This document shows positions 24,472 to 36,903 of a DNA stretch of 64,000 bases, piece by piece; the first letter of the stretch is position 1, and each line of letters starts with the position of its first letter. Position numbers and translations under genes: made by a program. The stretch spans positions 13,506,014 to 13,570,013 of the forward strand of contig VZDJ01000594.1 of the NCBI GenBank assembly GCA_008694505.1, given 5' to 3'. Below the pieces are notes generated by a model. The model searched no databases, was not told where the DNA came from, and saw only the letters and a program-made list of their open reading frames with translations. The DNA is from Cyanoderma ruficeps. Lineage: Eukaryota > Chordata > Aves > Passeriformes > Timaliidae.

Positions 24472-24772
24472 CTCCGCGCTCGCCCCGGAAGCGGAAGCGG
24501 CAGCTCGTTGCCAGGAGACGCCTCGGCGGCGGGTCCGGGGCAGGAGCGGAGCGGGGCGAGGTTGATCCCGCAGCGGGATTGCTGCTCCCGGGGCTCGTCC
24601 TGCCTTGGAGCCGGTGGGCAGGAACAAAGCCTGGGGAGGGGGGGGACGACACTCGCCCAGGGGAACGGGCGCCAGGTGCAGCCCCCGCGGGAGGAGAGGT
24701 GCCCGTGGAAGGGGAACCGCTGCTCCTCACTGGCTTCTTTGCCTCGGTAGCTCAGCGGCTCCGTCCCGAACG
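24472..24772. promoter_or_regulatory. Bidirectional CpG-rich promoter of RNF25 and STK36
   Basis: Only 301 bases separate the RNF25 ATG (24471, minus) from the STK36 ATG (24773, plus). The interval is CpG-dense. It carries ETS-type cores CCGGAAG (24485-24491) and GCGGAAG (24491-24497), and an RFX-like X-box, GTTGCCAGGAGAC (24507-24519). A possible acceptor (GCCTCGGTAG) lies just before the STK36 ATG, so the STK36 leader may be spliced. Confidence 0.75.
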
Positions 24773-27700
24773 ATGGAGACCTACCACGTCCTGGAAATGA
24801 TCGGCGAAGGGTCCTTTGGGCGTGTGTACAAGGGGCGCCGGAAGCACAGCGCCCAGGTGAGGGGAGAGGGTTGGGGCTCTCCTGTGTGTGGCCAGGGCTG
24901 ATTTCTGGTACCTCTTGTGTTCTAAGGCTCTGCCAGGATTTTGGGACTCGGTGTTCATTCGGGTTTCCGCTGACATTCTTGACCCGCTCTGGCTAGCACT
25001 AAGTCATCTGGATTCAAGGGACATTAGGAGTGGCCTCAAGACCTCAAAGCAGAGCCAGCACTAAATTTAGATCCTCTGAAACCCCCAAGACAAACACTCC
25101 ACAGCTGGTGCCTGACTATTACTAGGATGAATGTGTTTTCCTTTTATCAAGTTGAGCCTCCCTCTGTTTCAGTTTGTAATCCCTGTGTCATCCTCCCACG
25201 TGCTTCAGTCCCCTCACCGTCATGGGTCTCTCTGTTATACCCATTCCAGCCTATTGAAGTCTTTCTGGGCCACAATTGAAGTCAGATCTGGCCACAATAT
25301 TCCCGACATGGTGCACAAGATTAGAAATAAAGGTCAATCACCTTGCTGCAGCTCCTGCCTGTTGATACAGCCCAGGATCCTGTTAGTGTTCCTCATTTCC
25401 AGGGCACGCTGCTGGCTCATGTTAGGCCTGCTGTTCACCAGCATCTAGTGGTCCTGTCCCATGTTTCTGAAGTCCTGGTTTTATCTGTGTTCACTGATTA
25501 CATTTCTTTGCTTTAAGGGCCAGTGTGAAAATAAGTGTGAGCACCAGCATTGATGTGCAAGGTCCTGGGGAGAGGCCTAGGTCCAAGAGGCCCCGTGAAA
25601 AAATGTCTCATTGTTCTATTGTTTGTGTTCAGCTGGAAAGTACTGAGTCCTGTTTGGGTTAAAAGCAGCCTTTGCCAGGGGGGTCTGACCAGGAGCCTGG
25701 TCTGATCCCAGCTTTTTCTGCTTTGAAAGGTGGTGGCCTTGAAGTTCATCCCCAAGGTGGGACGGTCTGAGAAGGAGCTGAAGAACCTGCAGCGAGAAAT
25801 TGAGATTGTGAGAGACCTCCATCACCCCAACATCATCCAGATGCTTGACAGCTTTGAGACTGCTAAGGAGGTGAAGGGGACTACTCCAGGCAAAGGCTTT
25901 TGCTGGACAGGAGCAGGGGAACAAGGGCTGTCCCCTGCTGTTGTAGGGACATCTTTCTCAGGAGATGGTGGTGGTCTGGTCAGTGTTTTTTAGAGCCCTT
26001 TAGTATGTGCCATGTGGGGAGCCAACACCTGTGTAGCCTGCACTAGGTCATATGCAGAGGTGAAGGAGCTGACCAGGGGCTGTGTGATGGAGGAGGAGTG
26101 GTTTGAGATCACAGGATGAGGGTGACTCTTCACCCATCAGTCTCTTCAGAGACTGGCTTTTCACTGATTTAAACTGTCATGGATAGAATATGATAAGAGA
26201 GGATTGAAGACTGTTCTATGGCACATGGGAACATGAAATAAAGTCATTGGACAGCAGATTCAAAACAAGTTCAAGGGAATGATTCTACCCACTGGGCTTG
26301 GAAGTACTGTTCTGGGCTTGTCCTGTCCTTCCCTCTTCCCTTGTTTCTGCTGGCTGTCTGACATATGGACAGGTACAAGATCTCTGCCAAGTGCCAGGTC
26401 CTTGCTGCAGTGCAGCCATGGGAGCTCTCTTCCATTCCAAGTCCCAGCCCAAGCTGATGGACTTTGCATGATGACACCCCAACATCTCCCTCAGATTTCT
26501 ACCCTGCTCTGTCCTGGTCCCCAGGGCCTGATCTCACCATGCTGCTCTTTCCTCCAGGTGGTGGTAGTGACTGACTACGCAGAGGGAGAGCTCTTCCAGA
26601 TCCTGGAGGATGATGGGAGTTTGCCTGAGGACCAGGTGTCTATCATGGCAGTGGCCATGCAGTGTTTGCTGCAGGCTGGAGAAAACAGGACTTGTGTCCC
26701 TGCAGGCAGAGGGTCTCTGCTGTAAGCCAGGAGATGTCAGGAGGGTGAGGGTGCTTCTGGGGCTTTACCTGGCAGAGCTTCTGAAAAGGATATAGAAGGG
26801 GTCAGGTTGGCATTGTGGGACAGTGGGGTCCTGCAGAGACTTCAGTTTCTCTTTACAAGGACCACAGCAGCAGAGTGCTGCCTTGGCTGTTGGCCCACTC
26901 CAAGAAACTGCTGGCCCACAGCTGGTGGTGGTCCCTGGCACAAACAGGACAAAAGTAGAAGTAGTGTTGGAGCCAGGCCATAAGGGACCTGGCCCCCGTG
27001 GTTGTGCTAGTGGGTGGCACTGTGTGACACAGGGTGAGGCTTTTGTGTCTCCGCAGGTCCAGACCATAGCTGCCCAACTCATTTCTGCTCTCTATTACCT
27101 GCACTCCCACCGCATCCTGCACCGTGACATGAAACCCCAGAACATCCTGCTGGGCAAAGATGGGGTTGTCAAGCTCTGTGACTTTGGGTGAGTGCTGGGG
27201 GCCAGCTTGAGTGGGACGCTTGGCCTTGGAGCAGCCAAGGGGTTTCCTGGATGCTGTAGAGGAGGAGTGGTGGAGTGCTGAAGAGGACCTGGGTTCTGTG
27301 CATATCTAGAGGTTAAGCAGAGAGGGGAGATTTTGTCCTCCAGAGGGAAGAAGTACTGGTAAACTTGTAGGGAGCTCCCTGGGAGCTGCAACAGATGTTT
27401 AAGCTGAACTTGTGATCTGTGCTTTGCTCTGAGCAGGTTTGCCCGTGCCATGAGCATCCACACCATGGTGCTGACGTCCATCAAGGGCACCCCGCTGTAC
27501 ATGTCCCCTGAGCTGGTGGAAGAACGGCCGTATGACCACACAGCAGACCTGTGGTCTGTGGGCTGCATCCTGTACGAGCTGTTTGTGGGCACTCCTCCCT
27601 TCTACACCAACAGCATCTTCCAGCTTGTCAGCCTCATCATCAAGGACCCTGTCAAATGGCCCATGACCATGAGCCCAGTGTTCAAGGTAAAGTCCAAGGC

Positions 27701-30700
27701 CCTGTCTGCAGGGTGAGATCTGTTGATGCAGTTTTGGCCTTGCCTGCTGCCTTGGTGGGTCGCTCTTAGCTTTTATGTCCCCTAACATGGACTTCCAGAA
27801 CACAGAAAAGCAATGAGAGCTGGACCTCCTGGAAGGGGAATCCTTATCACTGTTACCAAATGTCTGCTGTCCATAAGCTGGGAAACTGGGTCCAACAGCA
27901 GAAGTGATTTATTGGGTTGCAAAGGGAAATGTCTTCTCATCTGCCCTAAGCACTAGAGCTACTCTTTCCCCAGAGCTAGGCAGGAAAGGCAGGCCTCCTG
28001 GGTGCCCTCAGTGGGGGAGACTGGTGGGTACACTATGCTCATTGGTGGGTGCTGAACATGTGTCAGTGACTCTGCTGCTCTGCAGAGTTTCCTTCAGGGG
28101 TTACTGATGAAGGACCCCCACCAGCGCCTGTCATGGCCAGAGCTGCTTTCTCACCCCTTCATTGCTGGGCGGGTTACTGGTGAGTACTTAGTCCTTTTCC
28201 AAACTTTTCCTTCTACTACTGTCTGGAGACTGGGAGGATGCCCTTCTATTTTTACTGTCCTGGTCTATGCCTCTCTCCTCTCAGCTTTTTCCAAGAACTG
28301 ACTCCTAGCTCCTGGTCTTGCTCTGGGTCCCTTAGGATTCCCCTGGGATCTCAAGAGAGATCACTCTCTCTGTGTCCCAAGGGAAAGCTGCTGCTGAAGT
28401 TCTCCTCTTGCCTCCCCAGTGATTGATGACACAGAAGAGCATGGGATTTCAAACCCCTTCACCACCAAGCTGTCCCCAGAGCTGCAGGCCCTGAAGGAGC
28501 AGCAAGTCCATTCCTTGCCCCCCAGGAGCAGCCACTCCAGGATCCTGAGAAAAGCCCAGCAGAAGATGGTTGAAGAGACACAGAAAAAGGTGGAGAAAAG
28601 TGTAGGGTTCCCCTGGTTATGTCTCACAGTCAAGGCAAAGGAGGGCCACTGAAGTGGGCCCTGGGGGAAAACACATGAGTACATGGGTCAGGCTGCGGTG
28701 TCAGCAATACACAAGGCAGGATGTGAGGTGCTCATGGCGGTGGAGTCTAGGGTACTCATCTGGATGAGTCACCCTGCCCTGACCAAACTTCTCTGCCATT
28801 ACCAGGGACAACTGAAGGCAGGTGATGCATCTATGAAGGATTCTGTCAATGGACATCCCACACACAGACCCAGAGCAGCATCATGGAATGCAGCCCCTGA
28901 TGACAGGGAGACATTGACTGCCTCCAATGAGAAGAATCCGTGTCTCCTGCAAGGAAAGAGCAGTGTATCAGAGTGGGAGTTTGAGGAGTCTCCTCCTAGC
29001 CCAGGGTGAGGGAGGCAGAGGCTGGGGTATGAGGAAGAGGGAAAGGAAAGGTCTTTCACCAACTGTACTGTTTCCTTGGCCAGGCCACACAGCATTTCTC
29101 GAGACTATGAGTGGGAGTTTCCTGGAGCAGGTTCCCCTCCACAGCCTGGTGCTGGCAGGGTGGAGCCCTGGGGCAGGCAGCGCACTGAGGCCGTGGACCT
29201 GGAGAGTGAGGTAAGATGCTGTCTTGAGTGAGGACAGCAGGGCCCAGTTGCCAGGGGCTGGTACAGAGACCCTGGGACTGGCAGGGTCTATGGCACCAGT
29301 CCTCTCTCCTCCGTGGCTAGGAGCTGGAGAGCGATGAGGAGTGTCAGCATCTGATTGAGGACACTGAGCCCTCAGCCATGCAGCTGAACATGCCTCTGAG
29401 CCTCCTGAGGGACCCGGCCTTCCAGCACCGTGTCCAGGACCGCTTGGCAGACTCTGCTCAGCAGGTAAGTGATAGCTGGCCCAGACAACTAAGACTGGAG
29501 ACTTGGATGCTGCCTTCTTCGTCAGGATTAGGTTGGAAACATATGGAGAGTCTTCACTCCAGCCAGCAAAAAGGTCCTCTGCTTCTCCAGAAGTTGGAGC
29601 TGTCTTGTGCACTTGGCTTGCTATCTGCTCTTCTACTGTCCCTTGCCTGAATGGGTTGAAGAGCTGCTCCATGGCTGGTGGAGACACCAAAACTGCTGCT
29701 CATTATAAATTCTTGTGGCTTCTCTGTGTCCAGGTGTTGGAAGGGATGCTGGAGGGAGCCTCCCATCTTCGTTCTGTGCTTCGTGTTATGAGCAATCTTC
29801 TGTCTACCCAGTGTGATGCTGAGCTGCTGAACCACTTCTGCCGAGAGCTGAATGTGCCTCTGTCCCTGCTGTGTCTGGCCAAACACATCCTGGAAAGTGG
29901 TGTCACCAAGCAGGTGGGTGTAGAACCCCAGAGAAATATGGGTGCCTTCCAGCCCTGCAAAGCGCTGATGCTGAGGACACCCTGGTGTCCTGCTGGATCT
30001 GGCTCATAGGCTTCTCTTCTAGGCACCCTTGAGAAGGGGGAGGTTCTGGTAGGGAAGGATCCTGTCGTAGTAGTGTGGGGATGGCCAGCAGACAATCTCC
30101 ATTTGTGGTTTCTTTCTGGATTCTGCAGCAGCCCTGGTGTATTGCTGTGCTGACAGACCTCCTCATGGTGACCAAAGTTTATTTCAAAAGTGAATGTAGT
30201 CTGGAGGAGAATGGGCAGAAGGACAGGTAGGTACAACCTTCTGTTCCCTGAGGTCTTGTGTGGCCACTTTGGGGACCTGGCAGTAGGTGGAAGGCTGGTG
30301 TTCATACTCTGCAGCTGGAGTTGTCTCTGTGGGGAAGCATCATGGTCTAAGTTCATGCCATATTGCTTGCTCACAAAGGAGCGCTTTCCTTGAATGGGAC
30401 TAATTAAAGGAAAGGCACAGTTGACAAGTCCAGTTGTGCTGCCTGGTGACAGCAGCTCACAGTGTGAGTGTGTGCTGCCTGCTCTGTTAGCCAGGGCCAT
30501 GTGGGCCTGTTCTCACAGCACGGGGCCATGTTTGTCTGCACTCATCTGCCCCTGCTACCTCCTCTAGCCTGCAGGACATTCAGGAGAGTGCTGACTGCTT
30601 CCTGGCCCTGCTGCCGGAGCTGCTGGCTGCACCAGTCGATAGTGAGATGAGACTCTGCCAGCAAAGCCTCCTGGTAAGTGTGCCTCCATCTTCACCTCCA

Positions 30701-33700
30701 CACCCTTTGCCCCCAGGGACAGAAGCTATGGGGCTGTCTGTGTATGTTGGGGGAACACAGCCTGAAGACCCTCCTCCTAACTATGGGGTCTGATGTGTTC
30801 TTGTCAGGACAGGCTGTTTCACCCACTGGGGTTTTTGTGGGGAATTGTATACAGAAAGGTCTCTGATGGGGCACCTTCGCTGGCCTTACCATCTGGTGTG
30901 GCTTTACTAGCTGAGCCCAAGGCAGGTGCAGCCCCTTGTACACACCCTGGCACATAAAGTGTTACTTCACCAGACATGCCCCTATCTCTGCTGCCAAAGG
31001 TTCTGCTGCTGGGATTGTGCTGGGTGGGCACAGCAGGTTCCCAGCACTGGAGTATGATTCACATGTGGCTTGGGCAGGAGATGTGCACAGACTTGCATTT
31101 GGTATCTTTTAGCCTTTGTTTTCAAGCTGCATGTCTTAGCGCCAGAGTCAGCAAGAGCAAAAATAGCTCTTGGGCATGCTCTGCCAGGCTGTGAGAGAGG
31201 TGAGGAGGGACACATGTCTCCATGTGTACCCCTCACTTCGGCAGCATGCAGCCAGATCTGGGTCCCATACAGTAACCTGGCTGGAGCGGACATTTGGAGG
31301 TCCCTGAAGTTCCAGCACGAGTCCTTCTCCCATCTCTGCTGTCCTCCCACAGCATCCTCCTGTGCTGTTCTTCTCTTCCCTCTCAAACTCAGTCAACAGT
31401 GATGGCAACTCCTGTCTTCCCCAGTGCTTCACCCAGCTCTGTGAGAGCCTGGACAAGACAGACCCCTCTATCTCTGCACACTTCTACACCAGGCTGCAAG
31501 AGGAGCATCAGCCCCTGCTGAACAGACTCCTTCAGGGATCCATCTCAGAGCAGCCTGCTCTTCGAGGTAGCAGTGGTAGCAGCTCATCACCCTTTCCTGG
31601 GGTTTCTTCTCCTTCCTGCCCTTGGGCTCCATCAGAGCGCTGACAGCCAGTGTAGTGCTGTTGGCCAGAAGAGGTGGCTGAAACTTATCTGTCCAAAGCC
31701 TTGCTAACTTGGGCTCCCCTCCCTCAATCCCAGATCTAACCCTTCTCATGTCACAAGCCTGACTTTTTCTCTCTTGCCATCCAACCCCATCCTGCTGCCC
31801 CTCAGTACTTTTAGTCATTTTAGAACAATGACTCCCAAGCTCTGTCTCTGTGCAGGTGCAGCAGTGGAGAGCAAGTCAGCCCATGAGCAGAGCCCATGTG
31901 TGGCAGACCTCTTCCTGGCTGCATTGGCTGCTGCATGCTGCATCCCCCTGGAGAGAAACGGCTGTCGGGAAGCCAAGCAGCAGGTCAGACCAGCTCTCTG
32001 TACAGGGTGAAGTGGTGTGGTCTCCACAGAGGCAGCAGCCCTTTCCGGGAGGATCTCTTTCTCAGCAGTAGAGTGGAGGGCTGGGATACTCTGGCTTTAT
32101 TGGCTGCAGGGCTCATATTTGTGGGCTGCACCTCCCCAGCCAACAGCTAACCTTAGGAATGTAAGGATTCTTTAATCAATTAAGAGACTCAAACTTAGGA
32201 TCTGAACTGTGAGATGGGCTAAGTAAAGAACTAGACAATGCACGGAAAACATGAAGAATTCTTCTATTACAGTGATATGAACTGTAGGAAATCTGAAATT
32301 GAAGGGGCAGTAAGAGGGAAAACAATCACAAGTTTACATTTGATTTTTAACTCTGAGTCAACAAGGAGGAAAGCAGAGGAAGAATCCTACCTTGCTCATC
32401 TCAACTCTGGGACTGTGCATCAAAGCCATGCTAGGTCACGGCAGACAGGCATCCCTTAGTAGACAGAGGCATGATGTAGGAAGCAGATGCTTTCTTTCAT
32501 TAAATTGTTGCTAGCATTAAACTCCTCTAGTCTGTGCACTGCTTCAGGTGCCCAGAGTGCGAAACAGGCTGATTTCTGCAGGTTGCTCATGCAGTAGCTG
32601 AAAAGCTTATGGAAAGAGAGAGCCAGCAGCTTGCAAGACTACTGGGGAGACTGGAGCATCCAGGCTGCTCCTTGCATGTCCTGAAGGTAATGGCCCCATC
32701 CTTTTATGTGGCTCTGCCCAGAGGTGTCTGGGCCTTTGCTCTGGAATTAGGAGCATGGGGAAGAGGGAACTGTGGGCTTAGCCCTCAGTGACTCCCATCT
32801 GCCTGGTGTCAGTTGTTGAATAAATGAGCCCGTGTAGCCATGGAGTGGAACCTGTCTACAGGGGCTGGTAGGCATCTCTCTCCTCTGCCTTGCAGATCCT
32901 CTACGCTGGCTGCCATGCCTGCCCAAACCTGTGCCAGCACCTGGGAAGGAGCCAACCACTGTGGGGTTCCCTCATACAGCTCTTGAAGGGTGAGGTAGGA
33001 CTGACCACAGCCCTGGTGGTGGGGTAGGAACGTGGGCAAGCAGGATGCATTCCTCTGAGCACTGGTCAGACAAATCTGTGTGGGGGAAGCAATTTAGGGG
33101 AGTTTAATCTAAAGAGTGCAGTTCTCCTCCAGGGCCCAGAAACACCTCCTTCTGCCCTGCTATGACTCCTGTTCTTTTGGTAGGTCTCTGTGGTGGAGGT
33201 GACCCAGGAGGCAGTCTGTGAAGCCTCTCTGTACCTGCTGGCCCTGCTCACACTGCAGCTTCAGGCATCCCCTCCCAGGTAAGCACACACTTTCACTCAT
33301 GGGTGGGAAAGGAACATCCCCTGCACTGAACAGCCCTCTGTCCTGCACACTGCCCAGAGCTGGGAACCTGGTCCCACTGATCCCTTCGATCCAGACATAC
33401 CAGCAGAATGCTGGACAGTGTGGGTGAGTGCTGGGGATGTGGTGAGGATGACCCAGTGCAGACAAGGAGGTGCTGTGAACCAGGGCTCCTCCTGAAACGT
33501 GGCTGCTTCCCAGCCTTGTGGGTATTTGGATGCTGCTGTTCTGCATGATGTGAGGCTGTGGGAACATAGTGCTTCTCTCCTGGTCCCTGCATTTCAGGCA
33601 TGAGGAGGTGATTACCCTGGCTGTGGATCTCATCACCCAGTCTCCTGTTGTGTCCCTTGTGGTAAGCCACCCTCCCCCAACAGAGCCACTACTGAGAGCC

Positions 33701-36700
33701 TTGCAGAGCCCTGCATCCCATTTGGGCCTTACTGTTCCTCACTCAGGGTGGGATGAGGACAAGGGATGAAGGGTCAATAGTGACCGAGCAGATGGGAAAA
33801 GTCCCAAAGGTGCTGAACTCTCCTTGTCCCACAGGGTGCTGCAGCATTTCTCCTGGCACAGCTCAGTCAGCATGGGGTGGCTTTGGAGCTCAAGAGAGAA
33901 AAGATCCTACCAGTGCTAACAAATGCACTGACAGTACCTGCTGAGGTATGGGATGGGGACAGAGAAGCTGGGGATCCAGGCACCCCTCACTGTGGAGGTG
34001 TGCAAAGATGGGCTCAGAAGGGTGCAAGTGTGATGCTGCTGCCCTCAAGCCCAGCACTCGGCTCCAGACTGTTTCCCACTCTCTTACAGCTGCAGCTCCC
34101 CCTGCCAATGGGTGCTGGTCTCTATGATGGGTTCTTTTTCCTCTTGCTGAAACTCTTTGAACAGGTACCAGTCTGACCGTCTCCTTTGCCTAATCCTGCC
34201 AAAAGATGTGGTGGCAAAATGGCCTGAATGCAGATTGGTAATGAGGCTGAGGGAAACCAGGGAACTGTGCAGTTCTGGCTGAGCTATGCAACCCCATAAA
34301 AGTCCTAATTTATGTCCCTGCAGGACTGATGGGAGAGTGGTGGGCAGGGAGGGGTAATCCAGTGGGCACACTGGAGTGAAGAAGGGCAGAGATGCCCTGG
34401 GGCTGACACTATTGAAAGGTGCAGCAGGACCCTGGCCCATGTCTGTCTAGCTCTGACCTTCCCAGGACCATGGGACTGGCAGAGCCATGTATCAGAACCC
34501 TAGGGAGCCATGGAGGACCATGAAGGCCTCTGACATCTGCCTCTCTGCCTCTAGGAGGATGTGGTCTTGGAGCAAGGCTTTGCTTCCTCAGAGCTATGGA
34601 GCCTGGTCTGGCATTGTGTTGCTGTGGTACTTCATGTGGGCACCAACAGGGCAGCGCTGGAGGGAGACCCACCTCCAGGTGCTGGTCACCCCATGGCAGA
34701 GCCAGACTGGAACCTCCTCTCCCCTCGAGGTAGGAGCTGTGGGACAGCAGGGTGTTTGCCCTGGACCCTGCTTCACATCCTTCCCCCAGACTTGCCCATG
34801 TTTGGCCCTGTCCACATTGTTCCTTGAGGCCAGAGGACTCAGATGTTTTTTCTTGAGGATTGCAGTGTCTTCTGGGGAGAGAGGGCTGGCTGGCCCATGC
34901 TGTGCCCAGCTGGCAGCAGCTCAGCTGAGCTGGGTGTGGAGGAACAAAAAAAGGTGTCTATGCTACCGTGAATGTCCACTCTGGCAGGTGTGACCACCTG
35001 GGCAGAAATTTTCTGGTTTTGGGCAGGGAATCACAGAATACACCCTGGAGCAGCCTTGAGGTAGCACAGACAGAAGTGAAGGGACTTTACAGCCTTCTCT
35101 AGCTTTGTCTTTTTGCCTGCTGTTTCCCCTCCAGGAACCCTGTTATTCCTCAGCCTGGCCCTCAGTGTCTTCACTCATGAGTCCCACCAGTGCCTGCTTC
35201 AGCTCACCCAGACCCATGGTGTCCTCATGGTGACACTGAAGAGACTGCTATCCCCTGGCTTCTTGGCATGCCTGGCACAGATGTGAGTTGTAGCAAGGGC
35301 TGAAGTGGGCTGAGCTCAGCTGCTGAATGAGGCATGGACATGAGCACACCAAGGGCTGAGAAGTTCCTGATCTGGCACTTGCAGAGCCTCTTCTTAGTGC
35401 CCTTTGCTCCTTTGCCCTGAGGTTTTTCTGATCACCTCTGTATTAAGCCCTCTCTCTTTCACACATTCAGGCAAGCAGGAAAGCATGGGGACCCTGAGGT
35501 TGTCCTAGATGTGGTCATCCAGGTCTGCCAGCTCCTCTCTTTCCCCTTTGCCCTGGATGTGGATAAAGACACCTTAGCACTGATCATGGAGGCTGTGAGA
35601 GATACCCAGATCCCTGCCCAGCTGCTGCAGGTACTCTCTTGACCCTGTGTTCCTCCTTCCCCCCATACTGTGGTGACGCCTCCCTTACACTGCAGTCCCC
35701 AATGGATGGCGCCACTTCACATCATGTTGGCAGTTCCTGCCCACACAAGGATGTCATTTGGGTGGTATGCAGCCCTTGGAGAAGCTTGACTGGCTGCTAA
35801 GCTTGTGCTGACCTGTTGGCTGCCTTCAGCTGCTGCTTGGCTTGGCTCACATGTGAGCGCAGTGCACTCAGCAGTGCTGTCTGTCCTTTTGCCTTAGGTC
35901 TGCGCCTGCCATCTGCCCTTCTCGTTCACCGAGCTCCCAATGGGCCTCTTGTGCCAATTTGTGGTGTCTGATACACAGGTCATAGACCAAGTGGTGAGGG
36001 AAGCTGCTGCCTCAGAGCACATTGTTGCCTTCTTGAAGTCTGTCTTGTTCTCAGACAATGTCATGCTCACAAGTGACCTCCTGTCTCTCTTGACCCACGT
36101 GGCCCGGGCCTCTTCAGAGCACCTGCCCTTTCTTCAGAGGATCCTAAGGGACTCAGATGTGGCTGACCAGCCACTGACCTACCTGCTCAGCCACAAGCAA
36201 CAGCTGATACGGGCCAGAACGTGCAACTTGCTGGGCAACCTGCTGCGCCACAACTTTTCCCCAGCGCTGCAGAGCCAGCCCGGTTGGCTAGAGAGGCTGC
36301 TGGAGTGCCTGTCGGACCCGGACAGCTGCGTGCACAGGGCAGCCACTTTTGCGGTGGGCAACGCTGCCTGCCACGCATCTTGCCCCGCGGGGACGCTGGG
36401 CAGGGCCGTGCCCACGCTGACCCGGCTGCTGAGCGACACGCAGGCCAAAACGTGCTGCAACGCGGCCCTGGCCCTGAGCAACCTGGGCCAGCGCGGGGCG
36501 GAGCTGAGGGATTTGCTGATCCAGAACAAGGCCCCCGACCTCCTGCTGCAAGTCACCTGCCAGGACCCTCGGAGGACTGTGCGGGAGGGAGCCCTCGAGG
36601 CACTGCGAGCCCTCAGCCAGTACCCTGAGATCCAGCAGGTGCTGCACGGGGACCTCGGCTCCTTTGGGGGACCAGATGGAGTTGTGGGGACAAGGGTCAA

Positions 36701-36903
36701 GCTGGTGGGTGACTCCTGTCCCTCTCTTGGCTGTGCAGGTCCTGCTGTCCCTCAAAGCCACCGAGAGGCTGGGCGCACTGGCCGGTTTCAATTCCCGGTC
36801 GCCTTCTGCCCGGCACTGCGAGCTTCTCCTCCGCCGCCTGGCAGCTCTGCCCGGCCGCCCGGAGCCCAGCCAGCTGTCGCCGCATACCGGCGCTGAGCCG
36901 TGA
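24773..36903 (+). CDS. STK36: STK36 (Fused): serine/threonine kinase with armadillo-like C-terminus
   Basis: Coding exons: 24773-24856, 25730-25870, 26558-26635, 27057-27187, 27437-27686, 28086-28179, 28420-28589, 28806-29005, 29084-29210, 29321-29464, 29734-29913, 30129-30226, 30568-30673, 31425-31566, 31856-31983, 32582-32686, 32896-32994, 33184-33278, 33598-33661, 33835-33945, 34090-34164, 34555-34729, 35135-35282, 35471-35630, 35898-36638 and 36739-36903. This totals 4011 nt, 1336 aa (human about 1315). The kinase domain spans about 4-255: glycine loop GEGSFGRV at 11-18, K33, HRDMKPQN with D125, DFG at 143-145, and GTPLYMSPE. All catalytic residues are present. A poorly conserved linker follows (about 260-440), then alpha-helical armadillo-like repeats to the C-terminus (for example [19 protein letters not shown]). 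Known roles are Hedgehog/GLI signalling and assembly of the ciliary central pair. Weakest points are the donor GTGGAG after 28589 and exons in the divergent middle, where the human protein gives little guidance. Confidence 0.94.
25240..25460 (-). repeat. CR1-like LINE fragment in STK36 intron 1
   Basis: The plus strand contains GATACAGCCCAGGATCCTGT, then GCTGCTGGCTCATGTTAGGC, then CTGTTCACCAGCA. This is the familiar complement of avian CR1 (dispersed wording: CAGCCCAGGAT.., GCTGGCTCATGTTCAGCC, CCACCAGCA). The element therefore lies in minus orientation relative to CR1 ORF2. It is degraded and 5' truncated, and its boundaries are approximate. Confidence 0.7.

Noticed and set aside
29703..30500. 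265-codon minus-strand frame
   Set aside because: Antisense to STK36 exons and intron, with no domain and no splice logic of its own.
33357..33424. Possible extra STK36 exon after CACTGCCCAG
   Set aside because: Joining 33278 directly to 33598 preserves frame and matches the human order of residues; adding this segment inserts unrelated residues.
35025..35060. GGGAATCACAGAATACAC, reminiscent of a CR1 or similar repeat end
   Set aside because: Fewer than 20 bases resemble the pattern, too short to support a repeat call.
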